From contig NC_054085.1 of assembly GCF_017562075.2 (NCBI RefSeq), positions 33,171,039 through 33,235,038 on the forward strand: DNA of 64,000 nucleotides, written 5' to 3'. The notes beneath the pieces are model-generated. The model did not search any database. It was not told the origin of the DNA and was given only the letters and a program-made list of their open reading frames with translations. This document shows, one piece after another, positions 1-10,854 of this stretch. Position 1 is the first letter of the stretch. Each line of letters begins with the position of its first letter. The translations under genes were made by a program, and so were the position numbers. The DNA comes from Anopheles merus. Lineage: Eukaryota; Arthropoda; Insecta; Diptera; Culicidae.

Positions 1-706
1 TGCTGCGGATGCTCTCGATCGTGCGGTCCGCGTAGTCGAGGATTTCGATCGCCACCTTCAGATCGTACTGCTCCGCCACCCTGAAGATGGTGCGCAGCAG
101 GTACTCGGAAAAGTTGGGCTGCCAGCCGAGCACCACCGTACCGATGCCGCAGTTCTGTATCTCGTTAAAGTGTTCCCGCACGATCGATTCGCTCGTGTTG
201 TACAGCCGGCGCTTCGGGTAGAACGCCGTGTTGATGACCGGCTCGTCGTTCGGCTTGAACGACACGGAGTTGTTCTCGTAGATGCGCGCTATCAACCGAT
301 CGCTGGACGGATGTGTGGGGCGCGGTTTGTACCACGCCACCGTACCGTGGTAGTGGATCTGCACGTTCCGATTCAGCGGGAACGTTCGATTGCGGTGCTC
401 CGATGGTGGTACGGTTGCGGTGTTGGGATTTCCGCTACCGACCAGGCGCTTGATTTTGTCGCGAATGATGCGCGCCTTCACCTGGTGCTCGTTGTACTTC
501 TCCGGCACGATCGTTTGGCTGCGCCGCAGCTCGTACGAAACCACGTTCTGGTAGCCATCGTTCGGCAGGGACAGTGGCGCTACCTCCTTTTCCGGCGTGC
601 TGATCGTGGTGTAGAGGCAGAAGATGAGCAGCAGGAAGGACGTGACGCCAATCAGGCAGACGAACAGCTTCATCGATTTGATGCTGCTCAGCTTGTGTGC
701 GGCCAT
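1..706 (-). CDS. Glycoprotein endo-alpha-1,2-mannosidase-like (GH99), N-terminal part, runs off the left edge
   Basis: Reading leftward from an ATG at 706, one open exon of 235 codons continues past base 1, so the C-terminal part is outside the window. Residues 14-34 are a single hydrophobic segment after a short basic N-terminus, as expected for a type II Golgi membrane enzyme. From about residue 120 the sequence resembles the start of the GH99 catalytic domain: a VQIHYHG strand, then NTAFYPKRRLYNTSESIV, a GIGTVVLGWQP strand and a YDLKVAIEILDY strand, matching in order the FYP, IGVLALSWYPP and YNLKVTFHIEPY elements of animal MANEA. The family trims glucosylated mannose from N-glycans in the Golgi. 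The catalytic acidic residues lie further on and cannot be checked. The WYKPRP and ILDY segments differ from the usual HWNHP and IEPY, so a divergent MANEA-like paralogue is possible. It is divergent to the MTR3 gene across a 757-bp spacer. Confidence 0.78.
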   Translation of the reverse strand, partial: MAAHKLSSIKSMKLFVCLIGVTSFLLLIFCLYTTISTPEKEVAPLSLPNDGYQNVVSYELRRSQTIVPEKYNEHQVKARIIRDKIKRLVGSGNPNTATVPPSEHRNRTFPLNRNVQIHYHGTVAWYKPRPTHPSSDRLIARIYENNSVSFKPNDEPVINTAFYPKRRLYNTSESIVREHFNEIQNCGIGTVVLGWQPNFSEYLLRTIFRVAEQYDLKVAIEILDYADRTIESIRS

Positions 707-1463
707 TTTTTTGGGGGCTTTTTGTTGTGTTTCCGGTGGCGAACTTCACTTGCTTCACTTGCTCAAGCACTAGAACGGAGTATGGAGAGCATGCTGCTGT
801 CCGGATCTGAAAGGACGAAGGTTCAAAAATCGAGCAATAGTTTATCGAAATACGAGACAGCAGATTAGAATTGTTTTCTAGGGAAAGGAAGAACTGACAA
901 CTGTCTGTGAAGGATATACAAGTGGGGGGAAATGGAAAAGGATGTAGCGTGGCCATTGCGCATGTGCCGTTTTCCCCTCGGCAGTATCCTTGCCGGAGAC
1001 GGTGTGCGAGCCAGAGCAGGCGAGCCAAATGCTTGTAATGTTTGGAAGGGAACGAAAGGAAATGGCTATAAATTTGTTTGTAAACAAATTAATAATGCAC
1101 TGTTTTCCAGCGACACCCATAAACTGTTGCTTCCTGGTAAACATGGCGTTGAACAGGCGCGAGCGTATGCCTTTGAAGGAGGATCTGTTTTTCGATTTTT
1201 TTACGTTTGAAATGAAAAAGTCGAGTTTAACATACATTTTTACGTTATTCTTTTATTTTTTTCGCATTTTATATGCTTCATATTGAATCTGTTCAACGGT
1301 TTTTTTAAATTTCACACTTTCAAAATGTTCCGCAAGATGGCGTTACTATGTCAAGTGTCAAAAGGCAAACAAAAAAAAAACCCAACCATTTCAAAACAAA
1401 ACACATCGCGACCGGGAAACACGTTTTGGTGCTGGGCGAACGAATTGAATCGCATTTACCGCC
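707..1463. other. Divergent intergenic spacer between the GH99 and MTR3 genes
   Basis: This 757-bp stretch separates two divergently transcribed genes and must hold both promoters. The left part is moderately GC-rich. The right part (about 1070-1400) is AT-rich with poly-T and poly-A runs. I see no clear TATA box with initiator at the right distance for either gene, which fits TATA-less housekeeping promoters. ORFs here overlap on several frames and look like chance. Confidence 0.5.
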
Positions 1464-2463
1464 ATGCCGCAAGATACGAAGCGAATAAATGGACCAGAAT
1501 TTACCCGATCGTACCGGATCCATTGCAAAGCCAACGCACCGAAACCGTTCGACGAGCGGTTGCAGGAAGCCCTCGGAAAGGACGGCAAACGAAAGGATGG
1601 TCGACGCCTGCAGGAAAGCCGCAAATATTGTATGTAATCAGCGTATTGAACATTACATTTCTCTTCGAACACAAATCACCCCAACTGCTCGCTCGTTTTT
1701 AGATGCAAAAATCGGCGTAGTTTCAACGGCCAAAGGATCGGCGTACGTCGAGCTGGGCAACACGAAGGTGATCGTGTCCGTGTTCGATCCGCGCGAAATA
1801 CCGAAGCAGAACAAATTCTGCGAGCTGGGAGAGCTGTTCTGTGACTTGAAGTTTTCGCCCTTCGCCTCGGCAGCGAGAAAAACGCACCAACCGGATGCGC
1901 GCGAGCGAAGCATGGCCGCCGCACTGACCAGCGCCCTGAACCCGTCCGTCTGCCGGCATCTGTTTCCCAATCTGCAGATCGACGTGTTTGCGAACGTGCT
2001 GGAAGATGATGGATCGGCGCTGGCGGTGGCGATAACGGCGGCCGGCCTTGCGCTGGGCGATGCGTGCGTTCCAATGTTTGACATCGTGACGGCGGCAACG
2101 GCCGGCGTGCTGGGGGATCGTGTGGTCATGGATCCTACGGCCGAGGAGGAGGCGTTGTGTTTGGCCGGCCACACGGAGGAAAATCATGGGCTGGTGATGC
2201 TGGCGAAGCTGCCCACGCTGGACCAGGTGCCGGAGATTTGGCAGTACGGGTTTGTGGATGTGGAGCTGCTGTGGGACACGTGCAAGCAGCTGAATGCGGC
2301 TTGTGGCGATCTCGTGCCGGTAGTGCAGCATCTGTTGGTGAGCAAAGTGAAAACACACCTGCAAGAGCTGGAGCTGGAGAGCGATGAAGAGGAGGAAGCT
2401 GAGCAGGACAAGGAGGAAGGTGCTACCGAAGCGTCTACACAGGGTTCCGGGGAAGATCGATGA
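1464..2463 (+). CDS. Mtr3: Exosome complex subunit MTR3 (EXOSC6-like), two exons
   Basis: Exons are 1464-1629 and 1703-2463, giving 308 aa. The short 73-bp intron has a GTATGT donor and a TTTTTAG acceptor and splits a codon after its first base. The joined protein reads KDGRRLQESRKY, then YAKIGVVSTAKGSAYVELG, which is the RNase PH-like start of MTR3/EXOSC6; FCDLKFSPFAS and the DPTAEEE loop are further family hallmarks. MTR3 is one of six RNase PH-like ring subunits of the RNA exosome, structural in animals, acting in nuclear and cytoplasmic 3'-5' RNA processing and decay. The ATG at 1464 was chosen because the long single-exon reading from 1489 would translate intron sequence. The acidic Glu/Asp tail (last ~35 residues) makes it longer than human EXOSC6 (272 aa). 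An AATAAA lies at 2476-2481. It converges on SF3B5 with 88 bp between stop codons. Confidence 0.88.
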
Positions 2464-2475
2464 AGGGAAGAGAAC

Positions 2476-2481
2476 AATAAA
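2476..2481 (+). terminator. Poly(A) signal AATAAA of the MTR3 gene
   Basis: A canonical AATAAA starts 13 bases after the MTR3 stop codon. It lies opposite the SF3B5 3' end, so the two convergent 3' UTRs are very short and probably meet or overlap. Confidence 0.7.
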
Positions 2482-2526
2482 ACACAAAAAAAACACATAC
2501 TAGTTACATTTCGTCATTCAATTACG

Positions 2527-2532
2527 TTTATT
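2527..2532 (-). terminator. Poly(A) signal AATAAA of the SF3B5 gene
   Basis: TTTATT on the plus strand is AATAAA on the minus strand, about 20 bases after the SF3B5 stop codon at 2552. This is consistent with a very short 3' UTR. Confidence 0.65.
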
Positions 2533-2551
2533 TCGGGCGGCTTCATGAAAG

Positions 2552-2809
2552 TTAATCTTCCACCTTCTCCGGCGGAGGGCCACAGGGTTGCAGCATCTTC
2601 TCCATGATGTTGAACCGGATGCGTGCCTTCGATTCGTTCTCGGCCACGGCGAAGTAGCTCAACATATCGTAGTGCCCGAGGTAGCTGGCAAGCGAGTCCC
2701 GGTGCTGGTTGGTAAGCCACTCGTACTTCGTAGTGTCCGCATGGCCCGTACCGATGTACTTGCTTTGCAGATGCTCCAGCTGGCTGTGGATGTTGTACCG
2801 ATCGCCCAT
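2552..2809 (-). CDS. Sf3b5: Splicing factor 3B subunit 5 (SF3b10)
   Basis: A single-exon gene of 85 aa, the exact size of animal SF3B5. The protein starts MGDRYNIHSQLEHLQSKYIG, continues TGHADTTKYEWLTNQHRDS and ASYLGHYDMLSYFAVAENES, and ends with EKMLQPCGPP plus a short acidic tail; this is one of the most conserved small spliceosomal proteins and the match is unmistakable by eye. SF3B5 is part of the SF3b complex of the U2 snRNP, buttressing SF3B1 and SF3B3 during branch-point recognition in the nucleus; it also occurs in the SAGA coactivator complex. The ATG at 2809 gives the canonical MGDRYN start, so in-frame upstream codons are taken as 5' UTR. It is intronless, with an AATAAA 20 bases past the stop. 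Confidence 0.96.
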   Translation of the reverse strand: MGDRYNIHSQLEHLQSKYIGTGHADTTKYEWLTNQHRDSLASYLGHYDMLSYFAVAENESKARIRFNIMEKMLQPCGPPPEKVED

Positions 2810-4118
2810 CGTGCAGCAGGGAGGTTGTTTTCGGGTGGTTTTTCCACTAACAGGATTGTGATTTTCCACCAGCGGTGTGTTTGTTTATGTCGAGACGCGC
2901 TTTCTGTTGTGGTTTTGGGGGCGATTGCTTCGCTGTCAAATTTGCAAGAGAAGGCACGGGAGCGCTCGAAGCGGATGGTAGCGAAAGCTGTACCACGCAC
3001 AATGGTTTATGATTTGCGAAAAGGCCGGACAGTTTATTTCAAATTTGTCCGGTATTAATTAATAATGGCGCCAGGCTAACAGGCGTTTCGAAATTTCAAC
3101 GTTCCTTTTTATCGGAGGAGTATGCAAAAACAAAAAAAATGTCTCCCAAACTTTACTCCAATCAGGAACTGATTGCGGCCAATCAAAAGACATAAACCCG
3201 ACACCAAAGCCATACCGGTCCTGGAACTGTTACTGAACCCATACCGGCCATGGACGTTCTAGAAAACAAACCTATCCCGTCGGTAACGAAGCGATTCCGA
3301 ACCCATCCAAGACCTGGAACCGATACTGAAACTGTCCCCATACGGGCCCTGAAACGGAAATTGAACCTATACCAGTCTAGGAACCACCTATCATCCCCCC
3401 CCCGCCCACCGGTCAATGATACTCCCTTAACCCATACCGGTCCGGGATCGTTTCGACTCCGGACGACTTCGTCTCTGGACTACTACGACTTCGAAAGTTC
3501 CCGACTCCGGCTGAATAATACTTCAGACGACTCCGACTTCAAAAGACTCCAGACGGCTTGGCACGATTCCGGGTGACTCGGAATGATGCTAGTTGAACAC
3601 CTTTCGAAGATTTTCAGAGTTGGCACGGAGTTCATTCCGGTTGAATTTGTTTCCAAAATTAGTCATCATTAGTCTAGAACAAACATCCGAATGGATCTCA
3701 AAGATACCATGGATCCACGATCCTGCTCTAGAACAGCTTCTTAGCCTAGACTTCCGGTTCTAGAAAAAGTCTCAAAGCAGATTCGGAAAATTTCCCGGAT
3801 CTATCGGAGAGCTGATCTTCAACCTATAGTTCGTCCAGTACTGGTCTCTAAGTTCTAAATGAATCGGTATAGACAATTAAGCGAGTCAAGCTTAACGAAA
3901 CAGCCTTAGCTATAGTTTGTCATTGATCGTGCTGCACCTCGTAGCCTTCCCCGTAGCCCCTTTACTACACTTGAACTTAGAGTGAGGGAAAGCTGTTTAC
4001 ACAGCTGGCTTTAAACAAAAATGCGCATCAATAGCTGGCTTGTTGCATCTTCCAGACACTTCATTAAAATATCGTTTGAGCACTTCACTCATAGTCCCTC
4101 CACTTGTCAGTAGTCAAA
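2810..4118. other. Spacer between SF3B5 and protease A
   Basis: The first ~250 bp should contain the SF3B5 promoter and 5' UTR. From about 3180 to 3600 it is filled by degenerate short repeats (separate entry). The remainder, 3600-4060, shows no coding signal. A TTAAAAT box at 4064-4070 lies about 50 bp before the protease A start codon and is a plausible TATA element. Confidence 0.45.
3180..3600. repeat. Degenerate minisatellite (CCGG/GGAAC and GACTCC units)
   Basis: The left half repeats variants of ACCCATACCGGTCCTGGAAC at irregular spacing. The right half repeats GACTCCGG and GACGACTCC variants. The same GACTCC/GGAGTC vocabulary returns at 10.85-11.28 kb and in the foldback element at 13.84-14.47 kb. 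Units are too diverged for a clean consensus by eye. Confidence 0.6.
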
Positions 4119-5363
4119 ATGCGCTGGCTGTGTGCGGTAGTATTGGCAACGCTTGCCCATTCGGTTCCGGTACGTGCGGAATGGTTCGATTCCTGCGATC
4201 GACAGTTTCAGCTCACCAGCGTGGCAGATGTCACGCTTAACTCACCCTTCTACCCCTCGAACTATCCCGCCGGAAGCTCGTGCCGGTTTGTGGTACGTGC
4301 CCCACCGGGCTACACGATACAGGCCACGTGTACGCTTAGCATGGCCAATCCAACGGCCGCCTGTACGACGGACTTTCTGTACGTGTCAACGGAAGGCTTT
4401 GCCTCGCCGGTGGGCAGCGAGTTCTTCTGCGGCAAGGGACAGATCGCGCGCAAGTCACTGTTCAACAAGCTGACGATCTCGTACATTTCGTCCACCTCCA
4501 CAAACTCGGGCTCGTTCACGTGTCGGTTGGTGGTGCAGCCGCAGGAGTGTGACTGTGGGTGGTCGCGTACGGCCAAAATCGTGGGGGGTAGTGTGGCCGG
4601 TGTTAATGAGTACACTGCGATGGTGGGACTGCTGGATCCGCTAACGGTGAACGTGTTCTGTTCCGGTGCAATCAGTAAGTCGAGATGATCGAGATGATCT
4701 TGCAGGTCCTACTGACGTTTCTTCCCTTCCATTATCATTGCAGTAAGCTCACGGTACGTTCTCACTGCTGCACACTGTACCCGGACCATTCCGAGCGTGA
4801 GCCGCGTGCAGGCTCTCGTCGGTGATCATGACTATCGTTCCGGGTTGGATACACCGTACTCGGCGATCTACAGCATCGAGCAGATCATCTCGCACGAGTA
4901 CTACAATGAGCAGACACGCAACAATGACATTGCGCTGCTGAAAACTTCCACCGAGATGGACTTTAACCGGGGTGTAGGCCCCATCTGTTTGCCCTTCACG
5001 TACAGTACGTACAGCTTTGGCGGGCTTTCGGTCGACATTGCCGGCTGGGGTACGACGAGCTTCGGTGGACCGATGTCCACGATACTGCGCAAGACCACGC
5101 TGAACGTGCTGCAGAACGCGAACTGTACCGCGCCGTACGTGAACGAGCAGAAGATCTGCACGTTTGCCGTGGGCCGTGACTCCTGCCAGTACGATTCTGG
5201 CGGCGCACTGTTCCTGCGGGGCAGCCAGCGCATGTACTCGATCGGCATCATTAGCTACGGGTCGGCCTGCGCTGCCTCGACACCGTCCGTAGCAACGCGC
5301 GTCACGGCCTACCTAAGCTGGATCCGTCAGAATACACCAGAAGTTTCGTACTGTGCGAAATGA
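4119..5363 (+). CDS. CUB-domain serine protease A (two exons, 391 aa)
   Basis: Exons are 4119-4674 and 4744-5363; the intron (GTAAGT...TTGCAG) splits an Ile codon at phase 1. Residues 1-20 are a signal peptide. A CUB domain spans about 26-143 with cysteine pairs and a PFYPSNYP loop, followed by the ECDCG linker. Activation is predicted after Lys153 (AK|IVGG). The trypsin domain has His196 (LTAAHC), Asp247 (NNDIALL) and Ser337 (DSCQYDSGGA). Asp six residues before the Ser gives trypsin-like specificity. Position 193 is Tyr instead of Gly and Pro198 is Ala, both unusual. The family (lobster Csp, honeybee venom serine protease 34) is secreted. The start is the ATG with AAA context at 4119. Only the pre-His intron remains, so the CUB and activation introns seen in its relatives are absent. 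It converges on protease B with 37 bp between coding regions. Confidence 0.9.
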
Positions 5364-5399
5364 AATTGAATTAGCGTGTTAGCGTTCGTTTGCGTTTCC

Positions 5400-5405
5400 T
5401 TTATT
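5400..5405 (-). terminator. Poly(A) signal of protease B, overlapping its stop codon
   Basis: On the minus strand the gene ends TAT CAA TAA AGG, so the TAA stop lies inside a perfect AATAAA. Cleavage 15-25 bases on would fall almost at the end of protease A coding sequence. Confidence 0.6.
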
Positions 5406-8127
5406 GATAGCAATAGCTCCACTCCGGTGTGTTGTTCATTATCCACTGCGTGTAGTAGAGCACGTTCGTGCTGACGCTGGGCCGATCGGTGGCACAGGCG
5501 ATACCGTACCCGATCGTGCCGAGCAGATAGGCCCGCTTGTTGTACGCATCGGTGTAGAAGAGCGGACCGCCCGAATCGCTCTGGCAGGTGTCTTTGTTCG
5601 GGGTCAGCGTGCACAGCTGCTGCTGGGCGGAGAAGGTCGGATAGAGCGCGGAGCACTGGGACGGGCTCACCACCGGTAGGGCGACCTTCATCGGTACGTT
5701 CGATTTGGGAGCGCCGTAATCGAGCGTACCCCAGCCGACCGCTTCCAGCTGGATGCCGACGAACGAGGCACCGACGAACTTGATCGGCAGGCAGGCAGGT
5801 CCAACGCCGGCATTGAACAGGATCTCCGTGCGCGTGCGTACGATTGCGATATCGTTGCTGCTGGAGCTGGTGGTGCTGCTGTATCCTTCGTGGATTTTGA
5901 TCGATGCGAGCAGGAGTAGGGCTGTGTAGGGAGATTCGGACCCGGTGGTAATGTCGTGCTCGCCGACGAGCAGCGCCAGGTTTGCTATCGAGCGGCCCAT
6001 GTAGCAGTGGGCCGCCGTTACTGCGTGATAGTTCGTTACTGGAAAGAAACGGGAGGATGATGTTGAGTGATTTTTATCCAGATTTGTGATGATTTTCATT
6101 AGAGATCATGTTCATCATTAACGATCTTAAAGATCGTTATGTTTCCATAAAGTCTAGAAGATTGAGATGTTCTACAAGACTACAATCTTGCTCTCAGTCT
6201 GAAGAATGAACGAGATCTGATCAGTTCGTTTCAAGCGGAAGATCGAACTGTGTCCACAAAATTGCTTAAATGTAAATCGTTTACCAACAAGCGTTGAAAA
6301 ATGAACGGACAAACGACAATTCTCAAGCGACACAGATTAAGCCTAAACGACTGGTAAATTGTATATCAATGCAAAACCATACAACAGTACAAGAGGAAGG
6401 TGAAAGCTTTTAAAGTTAGCTATCCCATCAACAGATGGCGCCACAATTAGTTTACTATTTTTTAATGCGCCAGTCGTTTATCGTCTGCTAAACAGAGTCT
6501 TTTAAGGTTCCTTTTAGCCGAGAGCTTGAGTCGTTTAGGCTCCATTTAAGGGTCGGTTAGTGTATTTGTGGCACTTGGGAAGTAATTTTGATGAAGTATC
6601 CTTCCATGCGACAAATGAATATATTAACGAATAGATGAACGACGAACTGATTGGACAGGACAGTTTAAAAGAATGAACTGATTTGTACACATAAAAAAGA
6701 ACGGCATCTCCCATGGCAAAATCGAGCTTTCGATACGAAACAGGTGTCAACATAAGCGGGAAAAAAAGGTTAAAAATCATGAAAATTGCATGATCAACGA
6801 TTTAGGCCTATTAAGCGATTCGGTACTGAACCAGCTCTTCACTTAACGAATCATAAGAATTATTAGAATGTGTCTTACTGATTGTAGCACCGCAGAAGAT
6901 GCCCTCGCCGCTTTTCGATCCATCCACCAGGGCGGCCATCATGGGAAACTCGTTCACCAGCGTCTCCTCACCGCCAACAATCTTTCTCTGCGCGGAAAGT
7001 AAGTGATTCCGTATGAGCACATCTGCTGAAGCTCATTTAATGCAAATAATTCGCCTTACCGTTCGACGCATACCGCACTGACACTCGATCTTGGTGGCGG
7101 TACAGAAGAACCGGCCCCCTTTCGATGTGCCGGGCACGAGCAGCGCGATCGTTAGCCCGCCGTACGTTGACTCCGTGCTCAGCACGCCGGTACCACAGTA
7201 CGCCTGCCCATCGGCCAGGTTGCTTTGTCCCGTTTTGGAGATGACAAGCCGATCGGCGCCGCAGGAAGTGCTCTGCAAGGGAAGCGGGACAAAGTTCTCA
7301 CTCAAAACATACCATTTTTGTCAACGATCAGCAAACGGACGATCTTACCAGCGGGATCGCAACATCGCTGCAGGACAGCGCGATCCGGGAACCGGGCGTC
7401 GTGGTCAGCGTCCACCGGCACTGCGTGTAGGCGGGATAGAGCCCACTGTAGTACGGCGAGTAGATCGAGTACGACTGCCCGCTAGCGACATCGATCGTGT
7501 AGTCACACCCTGCGTACTGAGCGTCGGTCAACAATGCCGCATCCAGCGCGGCACAAACAAACAGCCATAAAGTGGCCGGCCCTAGAGAGAAAGAGTGGTA
7601 GAAGCCCAACCACAGCGTGAAGCGTGAAGAAGAACGAAGTCTTAATTAAATGTTTGTCCAACGTTTCCACCGCGTTGGGCTCCGGGGAGCTACCGAGAAT
7701 CGAGCTATTATTTAATCCGTAATATTGACATTCTTCCCTGCTTTGCGTTGTTGGATGTGGTGTATGGAGATGTGTTTTTTTTTGTGTGTCTATACTGTAA
7801 AGCGCCTTCCCCGGGATGTAAATGTAAATGAAAGCAAAGCCACAGATTGAAGAGGAACTTCCGGTCATACAACAACAACAAAAAAGCACGACCAAACAAA
7901 CGCTCATTAACCTTCGGTTCCGTCCACTTTACGTTTATATGCGATCGCGCCACGATAGGGAAGTGGATATTTAATTATGGTTCCCTGCCCCCGGAAGCGT
8001 ATCCGATGAGTTCCGATACTTGGTGTGCTTTTTTGTGCTGTCGTGTGACCTCACCTTCTCTCTCCCTCCCACTTCCTCCCCTTGCCATTTCTGACGACTA
8101 TTTACCGAAGGATAATTTTAATTTCAT
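5401..8127 (-). CDS. CUB-domain serine protease B (five exons, 404 aa)
   Basis: Exons in reading order: 8127-8106, 7581-7349, 7272-7060, 6987-6879, 6038-5401. The tiny first exon (ATG plus six codons and one base, donor GTAAAT) joins an acceptor TTTCTCTCTAG at phase 1 and makes MKLKLSF/GPATLWLFVCAA, a clean signal peptide; exon 2 alone has no in-frame ATG. The CUB domain spans about 33-150, ending ECQCG. Activation follows Lys158 (RK|IVGG). The triad is His203, Asp255 and Ser348 (DTCQSDSGGP), with Asp189-type specificity and Ser at position 193. Introns have phases 1, 0, 0 and 1, the last before the His motif, and that one is 840 bp of AT-rich sequence. An in-frame ATG at 8277 could extend the N-terminus if the leader is not spliced. 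Exon 1 is inferred from splice and signal-peptide logic; the rest is clear. Confidence 0.82.
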
Positions 8128-8536
8128 TTTGCTTATCCGCTCCTTTACAGCGGTGTTCCGGTCGTCCAGCCCCCTTTGCTGCCCAATTCTTCCACTTGGG
8201 CGGATTGTTTTTTTTTTATTGTCGCCCTTTTTGTTGCTTCTTTCCTTCCGTTTGTTATTAATTTTTGCTGTATTCATCAACGCCACTCGAACAGCATAAA
8301 AGCGCTGATCATTCAGCGTTCAGCTTATTAGCTTCTTTTTTTAGTCCTTTTGCTCACACAATTCGCACAGTTTCAATTCCGCTTCTTTCACTGGACAAAA
8401 ATCACACAATTAAATAATACGGAAATGCCAAAACGTCTTCCAGCTCGCAAAGTTTCTCCTGCCCCTGTGGGAGTCCAGGCAGCACACACAATTAACCGTC
8501 CGGAAGGTGGATCCCCGCTCCACGGATGCTCGCTCG

Positions 8537-8573
8537 GACTGAAGCTGGCGGGATAATTTCTTCCGCGTTTATA
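8537..8573 (-). promoter_or_regulatory. TATA plus initiator core promoter, probably for protease B
   Basis: On the minus strand TATAAA lies at 8573-8568 and an arthropod initiator TCAGTC at 8542-8537, with A+1 at 8540. The 33-base spacing between the TATA start and +1 is ideal. It would give protease B a leader of about 410 bases containing upstream ATGs at about 8313 and 8277, so further splicing of the leader is possible. Confidence 0.5.
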
Positions 8574-10639
8574 GTCCAATATAGTCCAGAAAGGGGATAA
8601 GAGATAACCAAGCGTTCATGATAAGCATGAACCGTAGGCGAAAGGTCTTCCCGGGTTTTGTCTACAGCGCTGACATGGGGTTTTTGGTGCGTCTCGAGCG
8701 TGGACATGGGTACGGCTACCTCCTACTGGCCCCCGGCCAGTCATAAAGATAAAAAAACCATGGAAGTAAATATACATTTACACCACCAAAACGTCAAGCA
8801 TCGTGGGCAGGCGCAGGCAGGAACCCACTAGCAAGGGGAAACAAACGAAAAATAAAATGAGAAAAAGCGAATCCAATTGATGATAGTAAGTGAGATTTTA
8901 TTCCTTTTTCACGCGCAGCAGACGGGTGGAATTTTCATTTCATTTTCCAAACCTTCAACTTTTGCAAATACTTTCACCCTTCCTTCTCCTCCTCCTGCAC
9001 ACACCAAGCGTGTGTGTCGTTGGAGCGCCCCTTTTGTGTGTGTGTGTGGGGGAAAGTTTGCACCGCTGCGGAAGTGTAAATTGCGTCGGAAGGAAGCTCC
9101 TTTCCACCGAGACAGGGGAGAAGTTATTTGCTTTTCATTCTCTCTCTCTCTCCTTCTCTTTCTCTTTCATATTTTCATCTCTTGGGAAAAAGGGAGAGTG
9201 CCGGGGGAGTGTTTATAGTTTCGCATAGTTTCTTCCTTCTCCCACGTTAGTGCCCGGGGAGCGGGGGCCAGCACGTGTGTGCCACATTCTATCACGTGCT
9301 TTATAGCGTGAAGGCTGTTGGAATGCACGAAAAGAAGCGGGTGGGGGGGGGGGGCTGGTGAGTGGAAGGCAGGAAAAGTATTAAAAGGGATAAATAGGCG
9401 CACACATACCAGTGGAAATAAGAACGCGAAGCAAAGTGGTCACAATGTAGGAAATGTGTCCGTTTTCGCTGTAGAAAGTTGTGTGGAATGAGGTCAAAAT
9501 ATGTCCGTGTTGTTTGCTGTTGGATAAGAATAATTTTGTCATTTTTCCCTCCCTCTTCTCACACGCATGATGATCACCCAACTATTGCATGCAACAAAAA
9601 AAAAAAAAAAAAAAAAAAAAAACAAAAAATGTCATGATATGATTTTTATACTTCTAATCTTTCGAGCGTAAGCTACAAGCAATATACGTAGTGGCGATAG
9701 GTACGCATACTTCCAGGGGCATGGCGACACAGTAATTCAGAATGTTAACAAATGGGTGCGGACGTTGGCTGCATGGGAGAACACAGATAAGCCTTTCCAA
9801 AAACAAAAACCAACCGAAATGAGGAAAAAAAAACGAGTCTGAGACAACAATCACACATTATTGTTCACGTTGCTGGTGATGTTGGTGGTGGGTGGTTGGG
9901 TGGCGGTGCAAATAAATTTTGCATATCATCATGTGTGTTTGTGGGGTGGCGTTGGTCATGGGACAGGGAGGGATGTGCCATACAGTAGCGGGTTTTATGT
10001 GACCCAGAAGTAAAGAAAGCACATCACACAAGACGGTACACACAAACCACTCTCCTTGCATACCAACCCCTATCATGCTCGATCTGCGTGGGATGGTTTG
10101 CCGAGTGCGAGAGAGATAGAGAGAGAGAGAGAGGGAGAACAAAATAGTTGAGTTTTGGGGTTGATTGGGCTGGTGTTTTTTTCCTGGTTCCTATTATACG
10201 CCGCATCATCGGGTGGGGAGATAAACTCGATCGAAACCGCTTTGAGCTGGTGGTTGGAGCTCTTTTTTTTGTAACCATTTCCACAATCCATTGAGAATGT
10301 AATTTAAATTGTATTATATCTTTTGACCGGTTGGGACAATTGGTACCCTTTTTTCTCCTACTATGAGCTAAATTAAATATCAGCATCACATGGTTTACAG
10401 AGAAAGCGCTTCGAAGTAATGGCTTTGGAATCTTTTTTTTTTGCACTTAGAAATGATTGCTTTTTAAGGTTTTTTGTTTTCCTGCCATTCTCAAAACTTG
10501 TTTCATTCATCATGCTAGTTAATTGCTTTAAAGCTAATTGAACGTTTTACCTTTTCCGTGAAGTAGTTGATTTTCCTCTCTCTTTCTCTCTTTCTCTCTC
10601 TCTCTCTCTCTAGTTGGCCTGCTCACAATAGAGTACGTC
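8574..10639. other. Non-coding spacer with simple repeats
   Basis: I see no supported gene here. It contains CT runs near 9140-9170, a G12 run at 9343-9354, an A27 run at 9596-9622 and an AG run near 10110-10135. The short ORFs are low complexity or overlap each other. Confidence 0.5.
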
Positions 10640-10797
10640 GTCATGACATGGCCCGGTCCACAGCTGCAGCCTCCCATTCCATGTAGACAGCCGATCTCCA
10701 ACAGGTCTCGCATCACCTGATCGAGCCATCGAGTTCGCTGTGCTCCCCTGCGCTTCATGCCAAACTGTGGACTAGTGTTGAGCTCTTTGGATCGCAC
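10640..10797 (-). mobile_element. Non-LTR retrotransposon remnant (ORF2 C-terminal scrap)
   Basis: The minus strand encodes KRRGAQRTRWLDQVMRDLL, the arginine-rich, Trp-containing segment typical of the C-terminal end of non-LTR retrotransposon ORF2 proteins (compare RRGRPKLRWQDGV in the copy at 30.3 kb). Only about 50 codons remain and neither end is clear. A CT microsatellite (10571-10612) and a foldback minisatellite flank it. Confidence 0.45.
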
Positions 10798-10854
10798 CCA
10801 CGACTCCGATCCAACACCGACTATTGTTAGTCCGATTTCGACCCCAGCAAAATC

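Noticed and set aside
8350..8556. Plus-strand ORF with a TATA-like CATAAAAG at about 8294 upstream
   Set aside because: The 68-codon product has no recognisable feature and the better promoter in this region points the other way, to protease B.
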